In this document: positions 24,650 through 33,413 of the stretch, piece after piece | How positions within the stretch are numbered: position 1 is the first letter of the stretch | Layout: each line of letters begins with the position of its first letter | Assembly (NCBI GenBank): GCA_020633415.1 | Contig: JACKDQ010000003.1 | Span: forward strand, 248,001 to 312,000 | Length of the DNA: 64,000 nucleotides | Direction of reading: 5' to 3' | Origin: Deltaproteobacteria bacterium | GTDB taxonomy: Bacteria > Myxococcota_A > Polyangia > GCA-2747355 | Translations under genes and position numbers: made by a program | The notes under the pieces: model-generated | What the model saw: the letters and a program-made list of their open reading frames with translations, nothing else | Database searches by the model: none | What the model was told of the DNA's origin: nothing

Positions 24650-27097
24650 GTGCCTGATCGAGAGGACATCGGCCGAGGGGATTTCGGACGAGCGCTGCAG
24701 GCGCTCGAACGGCCGCTCGTCTTCGCAGCGCGCGACAATTTTTCCGGCATCGATGACGTCACCGATTTGGGTGGGACTCTGCAGCGGGCCTCGCGTCGCC
24801 TAGAAGCGCTGTTGTCCGAGGAACAGCGCGGGACGCTCGGCGATTATGCCGCCGCGCTTGATGGTTTCGAGCAGCTGGACCGGCTGTCGCGAACGCGCCT
24901 AGTTGCGCGTGGCTTGCGCCTTTGCCACCAATTCTCTGATCGTCGCCCGGCACCGCGGACGGCGCCGTTGCCGCAGGGAGGCGCAGAGCTGGGATTGCGT
25001 GCGCCGACGACCGTGTTGCGTGGTGTGGGTCCGGTCGTGGCGGAGCGCCTCGCCGCGCGTGAAATTCTGGTCGTTGAAGACCTGCTGTTCCTGCTGCCAC
25101 GCAGCTATCGCGATCAGCGCCAAGAGGTTTCCTTCGAAGCGCTGCGAGACGGAGAGGTGGCGACGATAAGTGGCGTTGTGGTCGCCGCGCGAAGTCGTCG
25201 AATGCGTGGCGGTCGGCGGATGGTCGAGTTGGAGATCGCCGAACATCTTGATGCGCCGACGCGCCTGTGGTGTGTCTGGTTTCACGGCGTTGTTGGGATC
25301 GTCAAGCGCTTTGACAAGGGCAGTGCGGTGCGAGTGAGCGGTCAGGTTAAGCACTATCGCGACCGACTGCAAATGACCCATCCGGATATCTCGGCGCCGA
25401 GCGCCGGTGCGATCCGTCGGCGCTATCCTGACGTGCCGGGTGTCGCACCAGGCAAGATCGAGGCGCTGTGCAAAGAGGCCACGCGCCGGTTCGCCAAGGA
25501 ATTGACCGAGCTATTGCCTGTCGCGCTAAGCGAAGCGCTCGAATTGCCGACACAGCAGGCCGCGCTGGAGACGATCCACCTGGCCAACGAGCTCGACGGT
25601 GACGAGCTGGCGGCGCTCGACGCCGCTAGCCACCCTGCTTTGGTACGCCTGGCCTTTGAGGAGCTGTTTGCCTTGCAGCTGGCGGTGGCGCTGCGTCGAC
25701 GCCAGTGGAGCGGGCATCAAACGCTGGTCTGTACGATCGACGATCAGCAGCTGTCGGATGATCTCGAGCGGGCATTGCCCTTCGCGCTGACTGGTGCGCA
25801 GCGGCGCGCGATCGACCAGATCGCTGTCGATATGGCGCGCAGCGAGCCGATGCATCGTCTGCTACAAGGCGATGTTGGCGCGGGCAAGACCGCCGTCGCA
25901 TTTGCTGCGGCGACGATCGCCTTACGCAACGGCGGAACGGTGTTGCTGATGGCGCCGACCGAGGCCTTGGCGGCTCAGCATCACGCGGTACTGTCCCGTT
26001 GGGGCCATGCGCTCGGTATGCGTGTCGGCTTGTTGACAGGTTCGACCAAACCGCAGCTGCGCCGATCGATCGTCGCTCTGGCCTCTGCCAAGCAGGTGCC
26101 GTTGCTGATCGGCACACAGGCGTTGCTGAGTAGCGACGTGGAATTGCCCGATTTGGCGTTGGCCATCGTCGATGAGCAGCATCGCTTCGGTGTCTCTCAG
26201 CGAGCCGCGCTGCGACTGCGTCGCGATGCGGGACACCTGCCGCATTTGCTGGTGATGACCGCTACGCCGATTCCTCGGACGTTGGCGCTGACCGTGTACG
26301 GTGACTTGGATGTATCGATTCTCGACGAGAAACCGCCAGGCCGACTGCCGCCGACAACGGTGCTGCATCAAGGTGGCGTGATCGAGCAAGGCAGCGCCGC
26401 GCACGCTGAGCTGGAGCGATTTCTGGCGGCAAAGGAGCGAGCGTTTGTCATCTGCCCGCTGATCGAGCGCTCGGAGAAGATCGACGTTAGTGATGTCATT
26501 TCAACGCATCAGCGTCTGTCGGCGTTGTTTCCTCAAGCAAAGGTTGGGCTATTGCACGGCCAGATGAGCGCCGAGCAGCGAGCCGAACAGATCGCCGGAT
26601 TTGGGAACGGCACGATCGACCTGCTGGTATCGACAACGATCGTTGAAGTTGGTATCGACCTCCCGGGCGTTAACGTGATGGTGATCGAGCACGCCGAGCG
26701 TTTCGGCATGGCTCAGCTTCACCAGCTGCGCGGTCGGATCGGCCGCCGCGCCGGTAGCGTCAGCAGCTGCCTGCTGCTTTGTGCTGCTGAGCAGGAATCA
26801 GCAGCATATGCCCGGCTGAGGGTACTTGCTGAGAGCGCCGACGGCTTCGTCATCGCCGAGGCTGACCTCGACAACCGGGGACCTGGGGAAATCTTTGGTA
26901 CTCGGCAGAGCGGTCGCCCTCGCATGCGCTTTGCCGATCTGCGCCACCACCTGTCCTTGCTCCAGGATGCGCGGGATGCGATCGATACGCTGCTCAAGCG
27001 TGACCCGATGTTACGCGATCAGGAGCACGCCGCGATCCGGCAGGAGATCGAACGTCGTTTCGGCGGGCGGACGATTTTTGGCGTTGAGGCGGGCTGA
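24650..27097 (+). CDS. recG: ATP-dependent DNA helicase RecG
   Basis: An 815-residue RecG that remodels stalled replication forks and Holliday junctions. It has an extra N-terminal helical region (about 1-110), an OB wedge domain starting with TTVLRGVGPVVAERLAAREI, then the helicase core. Visible motifs are Walker A GDVGAGKTAVAF near 406, Walker B as VDEQHRFG near 506, TATPIPRTL near 539, and motif VI QLHQLRGRIGRR near 689. The C-terminal segment RGPGEIFGTRQSGRPRMRFAD is typical of RecG. The GTG at 24650 follows GGGGA. All motifs are intact. Confidence 0.95.
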   Translation: MPDREDIGRGDFGRALQALERPLVFAARDNFSGIDDVTDLGGTLQRASRRLEALLSEEQRGTLGDYAAALDGFEQLDRLSRTRLVARGLRLCHQFSDRRPAPRTAPLPQGGAELGLRAPTTVLRGVGPVVAERLAAREILVVEDLLFLLPRSYRDQRQEVSFEALRDGEVATISGVVVAARSRRMRGGRRMVELEIAEHLDAPTRLWCVWFHGVVGIVKRFDKGSAVRVSGQVKHYRDRLQMTHPDISAPSAGAIRRRYPDVPGVAPGKIEALCKEATRRFAKELTELLPVALSEALELPTQQAALETIHLANELDGDELAALDAASHPALVRLAFEELFALQLAVALRRRQWSGHQTLVCTIDDQQLSDDLERALPFALTGAQRRAIDQIAVDMARSEPMHRLLQGDVGAGKTAVAFAAATIALRNGGTVLLMAPTEALAAQHHAVLSRWGHALGMRVGLLTGSTKPQLRRSIVALASAKQVPLLIGTQALLSSDVELPDLALAIVDEQHRFGVSQRAALRLRRDAGHLPHLLVMTATPIPRTLALTVYGDLDVSILDEKPPGRLPPTTVLHQGGVIEQGSAAHAELERFLAAKERAFVICPLIERSEKIDVSDVISTHQRLSALFPQAKVGLLHGQMSAEQRAEQIAGFGNGTIDLLVSTTIVEVGIDLPGVNVMVIEHAERFGMAQLHQLRGRIGRRAGSVSSCLLLCAAEQESAAYARLRVLAESADGFVIAEADLDNRGPGEIFGTRQSGRPRMRFADLRHHLSLLQDARDAIDTLLKRDPMLRDQEHAAIRQEIERRFGGRTIFGVEAG

Positions 27098-27110
27098 GTG
27101 ACTGCTGCAA

Positions 27111-30100
27111 CTAGTCGCTGGTACCAGGCCGCCGTCGAGCGCTTGCTACTGGCTGAAGACGGATTCCGACAAACGCCAATTCGGTTGGGCGATTTGCCTG
27201 AATGACTAAGGTTGCTGGGGTGCCTCGCAGTGAAAGGGTAAGCCCGTGGTGCTCGGCGGAAATCTGCGAGAGCGCGGTCGGCGCCGCTCCGTCGCGGCTG
27301 CAGCCTGCGCGGATCGTCGCGGCGGGGTCGCCTTGCGGGCCGAGCAGGAGAAGTTCGCGCGCTGCTCCGCAAGCGTTGGCCAGCTCCCAGCGGCAATCAG
27401 CTTGCTTGGCGTTGCACTGCCAGTTAGCCCGCAGCGTTTGTATTCCGTGTTGCTTGGCTTTCGATAGCTCGCTGAATTTGGCCAGCGCTACGAGCGCCTC
27501 CTGCACAACGCTCAGCTCGGTGTCGAAGCGCAGCGCGTGCCACAGTGCGGGCAGGGCGCGACGGTCGCCGATCTTACCCAGCGCGGCTGCGGAGGCTGTG
27601 CGCCAGCTGATGAAGTTGTCCTCGACTAGCGCCCGAGCCAGCTTTGCGACAGCCTCGACGCCTCCGACATCCCCTAGCGCGTCGATCGCGTAGCGTCGCG
27701 TTCGCAAGGCTTTGAGCTGTCCGATCAACGCCTTGCTGGATCTGGGATCGCCAACTTTGCCGAGGGTTTCGATCAGTTCGATGCGGTCGTAGACATCAGC
27801 TGTGCGCTCGAGGGTCTGTGCCAGCTCCAACACGTGCTCTTTGGCGCCACTACGCGCGAGGGCGATCAGTGCGTCTTTACGCAACGTAGGTGGCAAGTCG
27901 GGGCGCGCCAAAAGCGGGCGCAGCGCGGTCAGCTGTTTCTTGTCGCCGAGCAAAGCCAAGCCAACGGCAGCTTGAATCGAGATTCCGGGATCGGGGTTGC
28001 TGACGGCCAGCTTGAGGCGTGATTGCGCCGCCCGGGTGCGCAGCCGCACCAACAGCCGTAGCGCGGCGCGCCGTAAGCGCGGTCGGCGGTCGTAGAGTTC
28101 GAGCAGCGCTGGGATCGTTTCCGGATCGCGGCGTTCCGCGCGGGCGAGCAAAGCCGCGATGTCTGTTCGGCGTGCGCGGACCTTGCGCGGGCTAAGCAAA
28201 GCGCGCATTGCTGCGGCCTTTGGGGCGTCGGAGGCGAATCGATTGTTGGCCTCTCCCGGGTCACGTACCAGATCGTACAGCTCTCCGTACCCGAGAGCGT
28301 GGTCGTAGATCAGCTTGCTGTGGCCATCGACCACAGCTTTCTTCTGCTCCAGCGAGATGCGCGCTGGCGGGAGGTGCTTTGGCTGCTCGCCGACCAGCCA
28401 CGGTCCAAGGTCGTTGCCGGTCATCGTCGCTGGCACGGGGACATCCGCCAGCGCGAGCAGGGTGGGTGCCAAATCGATCGTTTGCGCCGGGCCATCAACA
28501 CGTCGGGCTGCGAGTGTTGGTGCTGAGATGATCAGCGGTACGCGAATCTGTTCTTCGTAGAGTGTGTTGCCGTGGTAGTGGCTGTTGTGTTCCCCGAATG
28601 CCTCGCCATGGTCGGCGGTCAGCGCGATCACCGTATTGGGCCGCCGACGTTTGATTTCCTCGACCAGTTTGCCGAAGGCGCGGTCGACGTAGGCCACTTC
28701 GCTGTCATAGCGGTCGATGGCCCGGTCGCCGAAATCAGTGGATGCCTGGCGCTCGTACGGTTCATGCGGCTCAAAAAAGTGCAGCCACGCCATGAACTTG
28801 CGCTTCGGATAGCTGTCGAGGAATTGTACGAACTGGTCGACACGCTTGTCGGCAGCGATGAACTCGAATTTTACGTACTCAAAGTCGAACTTGCTGTGAC
28901 GAAATGCGGCGAAGCGATCCTTGTCGATGTAGAACACTGCGGGTGGAAAGAACGCTGCGGTCTTGTATCCGTAGCGCCTGAGCGCAGCGGCGAGCGTGCG
29001 CGGTTGAGCGCTGGGCATCGATAACGCGTTCATTCCGGTGTGGATCGAGGTCAGAGAGAAGGATGTATGCGGCACGGGGCAGTACCCGCGCTCGAAGACG
29101 ACCGCGGATTTGGCCCAGCGGTCGATGTTCGGTGTCGTCTTGCGCTTGTAGCCGTAGGTGCCAAGGTGATCGGCGCGTAGCGCGTCGACTGTGACTAAGA
29201 CGATGTTGTGGTCTGGCGCCTGTGGCGGTGCGAGTTTCGAGCGGAAAACCGCTCGACTTGCTGTCGCGGCGGCGTGCTTGGTTGGCTCAGGTTGCTTGAT
29301 ACCGAAATGGCGGGCCATCCGCAACAGCTTGCCTTGGAAAGCCGCATAGCGGTGGGCGACGAAGGTCATTGTCGGGGAACGGCAGAGACTTCGCAGGGAG
29401 ATCGCCCCGATGGCGGTGATCACAAGTGCTGCGATCAGTACACGGTTGGGCTCGATTAGCTTTCCCACCCATCGGCGGCGCGCTCGAAAAGTAGCATACG
29501 CCGTGGCCACGGCCAGTTGGCTGCACGCGACCATGCCCAGCATCAACGTTACGTGAAAGGCCGGATACAGGCCGGGCAGTAGCCGTTGGTCGGCGACATA
29601 CAATCCAGCGCAGAGTACGAGCAATAAGCTGATCAGCAGAAGCGCTGCGCGCGACTCCCAACGGCGGAGTCGAAAGCGGTCGCGTGCGCCGATGATCATT
29701 CGTAGCGCGACGTAGGCCAGGCCGAGCAGCAGCAATCCACTGCCCGCTGCGATTAGATCGCGATAGGGCGCCTGCGAGATCCAACGGCCAGAGAACATTC
29801 GCGCGATCAACAGGGCGATCGGCGGCAAGAGCAGCACGCAGTAAATCAATGACATCCAGCGCGGCTCAGCCAGTCGTTGCTTAGCGAGCTTGGATGTGAG
29901 CTCCGAAACCGCCAAAAAAAGCAGGCCCTCAGCCGCACCGACCACTGGCGCGATGCCTAGCGGGATCAATATGGCCGCCGCGGTGAAGCCAAGCGCTTGG
30001 CCCATCGTCAGACCCGGGCGGTACGCCACGAACAGATAGATGACTTCGATCAACGCGATAGGCAGCACGGCCAACATCGCGAGCACGATCCCGCCGGTGA

Positions 30101-30143
30101 CTGCCCGTCGTAATTTGCGCTGCCGCCGGTCAAGCATCGTCAC
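27111..30143 (-). CDS. Membrane-bound alkaline-phosphatase-superfamily enzyme fused to HEAT repeats
   Basis: A 1010-residue protein. The N-terminal 260 residues hold about six transmembrane helices. The catalytic domain (about 313-650) is sulfatase-like: VTVDALRADHLGTYGY with metal Asp near 320, TADHGEAFGEH near 509-519, HYHGNTLYEEQ near 522-532. At the nucleophile position, where sulfatases have Cys (CxPxR), the aligned residue is Thr360 (PHTSFSLTSIHTG), as in phosphoglycerol and phosphoethanolamine transferases. Formylglycine modification is therefore unlikely. Residues about 680-935 are HEAT-like repeats (LRKDALIALARSG, AIDALGDVGGVEAVAKLARA). It probably acts at the outer face of the inner membrane; substrate unknown. 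Confidence 0.85.
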   Translation of the reverse strand: MTMLDRRQRKLRRAVTGGIVLAMLAVLPIALIEVIYLFVAYRPGLTMGQALGFTAAAILIPLGIAPVVGAAEGLLFLAVSELTSKLAKQRLAEPRWMSLIYCVLLLPPIALLIARMFSGRWISQAPYRDLIAAGSGLLLLGLAYVALRMIIGARDRFRLRRWESRAALLLISLLLVLCAGLYVADQRLLPGLYPAFHVTLMLGMVACSQLAVATAYATFRARRRWVGKLIEPNRVLIAALVITAIGAISLRSLCRSPTMTFVAHRYAAFQGKLLRMARHFGIKQPEPTKHAAATASRAVFRSKLAPPQAPDHNIVLVTVDALRADHLGTYGYKRKTTPNIDRWAKSAVVFERGYCPVPHTSFSLTSIHTGMNALSMPSAQPRTLAAALRRYGYKTAAFFPPAVFYIDKDRFAAFRHSKFDFEYVKFEFIAADKRVDQFVQFLDSYPKRKFMAWLHFFEPHEPYERQASTDFGDRAIDRYDSEVAYVDRAFGKLVEEIKRRRPNTVIALTADHGEAFGEHNSHYHGNTLYEEQIRVPLIISAPTLAARRVDGPAQTIDLAPTLLALADVPVPATMTGNDLGPWLVGEQPKHLPPARISLEQKKAVVDGHSKLIYDHALGYGELYDLVRDPGEANNRFASDAPKAAAMRALLSPRKVRARRTDIAALLARAERRDPETIPALLELYDRRPRLRRAALRLLVRLRTRAAQSRLKLAVSNPDPGISIQAAVGLALLGDKKQLTALRPLLARPDLPPTLRKDALIALARSGAKEHVLELAQTLERTADVYDRIELIETLGKVGDPRSSKALIGQLKALRTRRYAIDALGDVGGVEAVAKLARALVEDNFISWRTASAAALGKIGDRRALPALWHALRFDTELSVVQEALVALAKFSELSKAKQHGIQTLRANWQCNAKQADCRWELANACGAARELLLLGPQGDPAATIRAGCSRDGAAPTALSQISAEHHGLTLSLRGTPATLVIQANRPTELAFVGIRLQPVASARRRPGTSD

Positions 30144-30156
30144 AGGGTCGCTCTCG

Positions 30157-31380
30157 CTAACCAGCTAGCCCGAAGCCAGCGTGCAGCGCGCGTGCTGCGT
30201 TCTCGCCGTGTTCGCGAGCGATCACGCAAGAAACTTTGATTTCGCTGGTGCTGATCATCAGAATCTCGATTCCGCTCGCGGCAAGCAGTTCGAACATCCG
30301 ATGGGCAACACCCGAATGGCTTCGCATGCCGACCCCGACGATCGAGACTTTTGCTAGACCGCTGTCGCTAAAGACGCGCTGCGCGCTCAGCTGCTTGGCC
30401 AAGTTCTCCAGCGTCTGGTTCGCCGTCGGCAAGTCGGATTCGGAAAGGGTAAAAGAGAGGTTTGTCCGACCGTCGATCGGTGGGTTTTGTACGATGACAT
30501 CGACGACGATTCCCGCCTCGCTCAGTGGGCCGAAAACGGCGCTCTGTAATCCCGGCTTGCTGGGGGCGCCGATCAGCGTCAGTCGCGCCTGATCGAGATC
30601 GAGGCTGACGCCGGTAACCACGACGCGCTCGAGATCGTCCGGTTCGCCATGTGGGTTGTCGGCAACAACCATCGTTCCCTCCTCTTGGTTGTGGGAGTTG
30701 CGTACGTGGAGTTTGACCCCGTGAGCGTTGGCTAGCTCGACGGAACGGATCTGCAGGACCTTGGCGCCGAGTGACGCCAACTCCATCATTTCGTCATAGG
30801 TGATGCGCGAAATCTTGCGAGCGTCCGGGCAAACGCGCGGGTCAGAGGTGTAGACTCCGTCGACGTCCGTGTAGATCTCGCAGAGGTCGGCTTTGACTGC
30901 TGCCGCCACGGCAACCGCCGATGTGTCCGACCCGCCGCGGCCGAGCGTGGTGATATTGCCGGCCTGATCGACACCCTGAAATCCGGCGATCACCGGGATC
31001 GTGCCCTGATCAACAACCTGCAGCAGGGTGCTGGCGTCTAGTTGGCGGATGCGTGCCCGGGAGTGGCTCGAGTCGGTGATCATGCGAGCCTGATAGCCGA
31101 GAAACGACCGCGCAGCAACGCCGAGCGATTGGAGCGCAAGAGCCATCAGCGACGCGGTGACCTGCTCGCCACTCGCCAGCAGTACGTCGACTTCGCGGCC
31201 GTGGCGTGCGCCAAAGGCCTGGGCGAGCTCGACCAGTCGGTTGGTTTCGCCGGCCATCGCTGAAACGATGACGATCGGCTGATGGCCTTGATGTTTCGTC
31301 GCCGCGACGCGCTCGGCGACCCGTCTGATGTGAGCGGGAGAGGCGACGGACGTGCCGCCATATTTCTGAACGATCAGCAT
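30157..31380 (-). CDS. lysC: Aspartate kinase (second copy, LysC type)
   Basis: A 407-residue aspartokinase that looks like the canonical LysC/monofunctional class: VQKYGGTSVASPAHIRRVAE, IVIVSAMAGETNRLV, LLASGEQVTASLMALAL, TLGRGGSDTSAVAVAAAVKA, DVDGVYTSDPR. The C-terminal ACT pair includes VTGVSLDLDQARLTLIGAP and VSIVGVGMRSHSGVAHRMFE, with LMISTSEIKVSCVI, the pattern for lysine or threonine feedback binding. It sits downstream of no other biosynthetic gene and is followed on the minus strand by the phosphatase-superfamily gene. All catalytic residues are present. Confidence 0.95.
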   Translation of the reverse strand: MLIVQKYGGTSVASPAHIRRVAERVAATKHQGHQPIVIVSAMAGETNRLVELAQAFGARHGREVDVLLASGEQVTASLMALALQSLGVAARSFLGYQARMITDSSHSRARIRQLDASTLLQVVDQGTIPVIAGFQGVDQAGNITTLGRGGSDTSAVAVAAAVKADLCEIYTDVDGVYTSDPRVCPDARKISRITYDEMMELASLGAKVLQIRSVELANAHGVKLHVRNSHNQEEGTMVVADNPHGEPDDLERVVVTGVSLDLDQARLTLIGAPSKPGLQSAVFGPLSEAGIVVDVIVQNPPIDGRTNLSFTLSESDLPTANQTLENLAKQLSAQRVFSDSGLAKVSIVGVGMRSHSGVAHRMFELLAASGIEILMISTSEIKVSCVIAREHGENAARALHAGFGLAG

Positions 31381-31499
31381 CTTGCTTCAGGTTGATTCAG
31401 GGCGCCTAATGTAGCCCGAAACCCTGGTAAACGAAAGACGCGCCGGAGGTTCTCTGCGCGGTGCTTTACCGCCCAGGCGGGGTCCGCTATCTTTGCCCT

Positions 31500-31835
31500 A
31501 TGTCCGACCAGATCTTGTGCGTGCTCGCCACGGCACCGGTTCAAGAGGCACCGCAATTGGCCCGTGCCTTGGTCACGGAGCGGCTTGCGGCCTGTGTCAA
31601 CATGCTCCCGGCCGTCCGTTCGATCTACCGTTGGCAGGGTGAAATTTGCGACGACCAAGAGGCGTTGTTGCTGATCAAAACGACTGCTGAGCGCTTTGCT
31701 GCGCTGAGAGATCGCTTGGTCGAGCTGCACAGCTATGACGTGCCGGAGGTCATTGCGCTGCCGGTACAGGGTGGCAACGCTCCCTATTTGAGCTGGGTGC
31801 GCGAGAGCTGTTCGGCCGCGGGTGATGAACCCTAG
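31500..31835 (+). CDS. cutA: Divalent cation tolerance protein CutA1
   Basis: A 111-residue CutA1, a trimeric PII-like fold. The N-terminal strand ILCVLATAPVQEAPQLARAL, the conserved LAACVNMLPAVRSIYRWQGE and the C-terminal YDVPEVIALPVQGGNAPYLS are diagnostic. CutA is linked to copper tolerance in E. coli, but its biochemical role is unsettled. The ATG at 31500 is chosen because the longer frame from 31461 adds 13 residues lacking in the family and has no Shine-Dalgarno. A ComEA-like gene follows 45 bases downstream. Confidence 0.94.
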   Translation: MSDQILCVLATAPVQEAPQLARALVTERLAACVNMLPAVRSIYRWQGEICDDQEALLLIKTTAERFAALRDRLVELHSYDVPEVIALPVQGGNAPYLSWVRESCSAAGDEP

Positions 31836-31880
31836 TTCGCTGTTAGCAACCGCCGCCCTGGGCTGGCCGATGAGGCGTCC

Positions 31881-32465
31881 ATGGAGCGCAAGCCGTTCGT
31901 TGTGATGCTGGTATTGATCGCGGTGATCACCCAGATGGTGATCGCGCGACTCTGGCCTGAGTCGCCGAGCGCATCGAACTTTGAATGTCCCTTTCCGCTC
32001 GGCGTGCGTCGCCAAGGTTCCGAATGGCTGATCTGCGCGGCCGATCATGATGCAGCCCGCCTGCGCCTCATTCGCCTACTTGGGCCACGCTGCCCGGCGT
32101 CATCGATACCGACACTGGTTGCAGGCGCGCAGGTCGAGCTCGCCGCAGATTGCCAGGTCAGGCCCACGATGCTGCCGGCCAGCACGCGGATCTGGCTTGG
32201 ACTCAAACTCTCGCTCGATCGCTTGTCGCTCGACGATTTGATCGCGCTGCCCGGCATCGGTTCAAAGATCGCCAAGCGCATCCTCGAGTCGCGGCGCCGG
32301 CAGCCGTTTTGTCGCGTTGAAGACCTAGCGCGTGTCCGAGGGATCGGCTTGAAGACCGTCGCACGACTTCGTCCGCACCTTGCCGCCTCGTGTCGCGCTT
32401 CTTCGTCGGGGCCTGAGGTGAAAAAAAAGCAGAAACAGCGCCATCGTGACGATGTCGGTTCGTAG
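31881..32465 (+). CDS. ComEA-like membrane-anchored helix-hairpin-helix protein
   Basis: A 194-residue protein with an N-terminal hydrophobic anchor (residues 5-23, PFVVMLVLIAVITQMVIARL), a short unique region, and two helix-hairpin-helix motifs at about 115-165: LIALPGIGSKIAKRILESRR and LARVRGIGLKTVARLRPHL. This is the ComEA/competence HhH architecture, binding DNA nonspecifically outside the cytoplasmic membrane during uptake. The usual ComEA linker is replaced by a Cys-containing segment. The last 47 codons overlap, antisense, the C-terminal end of the convergent gene. No comEC is in the window. Confidence 0.85.
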   Translation: MERKPFVVMLVLIAVITQMVIARLWPESPSASNFECPFPLGVRRQGSEWLICAADHDAARLRLIRLLGPRCPASSIPTLVAGAQVELAADCQVRPTMLPASTRIWLGLKLSLDRLSLDDLIALPGIGSKIAKRILESRRRQPFCRVEDLARVRGIGLKTVARLRPHLAASCRASSSGPEVKKKQKQRHRDDVGS

Positions 32466-33413
32466 CACTACCGTGCCGCTCGGACCGATCGTTGCGTCAC
32501 CGGCGCAGCCGTCATCAGCGCAGCTGGCGCCACTATCGCTGCTGCAGCCGTCGGCGTCACTACAGTCGCCGCTGTTGGTGTCGCCGTCGCAGCCCGCCGA
32601 GCCATCGCTCGCTGGTTCGGCATCTCCATCGCATCCGCTATCGCTGTCGTAGTCGGGCTCGTCTCCGCCGCAGCCTTCATCTTGATCAGCGTCGGGTGGA
32701 GGTGATTCGGCCCCGCAGCCGACGTGAGCTTCGCCATAGACCGTCGGGTCGACGTATGGGTCGCCATAGGGGTCGTAGGTGCTTGGCTCGCTGGGCGGCT
32801 GCTGGACGCGCGGGAGCGCTTGGCACACGCCGGTGCGTTGGGCGGCGAGCTGATCACCGAATGGCAGGACGCGTGGATTGCGGCAGAATGTTTTGCTCGC
32901 TGAAAAGCGACCCCGACTGATCCTTCGATACTGGTCGTCGTCGGTGTTGGCGATGCCATCCTCGCCGAGGTCGGATAGCTCGAGTTCGATTCTCCCATCA
33001 CCACAGGGGCAGCCGTTTGGGTCGATCTCCACCGTGCCGATGACTTTCGTCGCGTCAAACAACAACGCGTCAGCGGAAAACTCTCGGTAGCGCGCGAGTG
33101 GGGCAACGGTGCTTGCACCGAATGGCAGATCGAGCTCAAGCACGCCGCGCCGTTCACCAGACAGGTCCAGTTCCAGATAAAGAAAAAGCCCCTGTGGATG
33201 CCGACTGCCGCTTCGACTGATCAGCGCGGTGCCGCGTTGATGGGATCCGTCGCGCCGCTGGGACCCGTCTGCTGAAAAGCAAAACGCCAGATCGTCTCGA
33301 CAGCTGACGCGCTCGGCGTAGTACATCAAGTCATACAGGCCAGCCCCATTCGCCCGGGCGATCGGTGCTGCGACGAGCATTGCGACCAGCGTCGCGCGGA
33401 CTAAAAGTGCCAT
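32325..33413 (-). CDS. Exported Cys/Asp-rich protein with C-terminal hydrophobic Arg-tailed anchor
   Basis: A 362-residue protein starting at ATG 33413. A signal peptide occupies residues 1-22. The N-terminal half has paired Cys (CRDDLAFC) and beta-rich blocks. Near residue 240 begins a low-complexity region with eight Cys in GC-x-GD units (GCGGD, GCDGD twice, GCAGD). A hydrophobic segment (DIVTMALFLLFFHL) follows, then RPRRRS and a basic tail. This tripartite end resembles MYXO-CTERM-like sorting signals of Myxococcota, although the tail after the Arg run is unusually long. It is probably surface-anchored. The last 141 bases overlap the HhH gene. Confidence 0.7.
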   Translation of the reverse strand: MALLVRATLVAMLVAAPIARANGAGLYDLMYYAERVSCRDDLAFCFSADGSQRRDGSHQRGTALISRSGSRHPQGLFLYLELDLSGERRGVLELDLPFGASTVAPLARYREFSADALLFDATKVIGTVEIDPNGCPCGDGRIELELSDLGEDGIANTDDDQYRRISRGRFSASKTFCRNPRVLPFGDQLAAQRTGVCQALPRVQQPPSEPSTYDPYGDPYVDPTVYGEAHVGCGAESPPPDADQDEGCGGDEPDYDSDSGCDGDAEPASDGSAGCDGDTNSGDCSDADGCSSDSGASCADDGCAGDATIGPSGTVVLRTDIVTMALFLLFFHLRPRRRSATRGGKVRTKSCDGLQADPSDTR

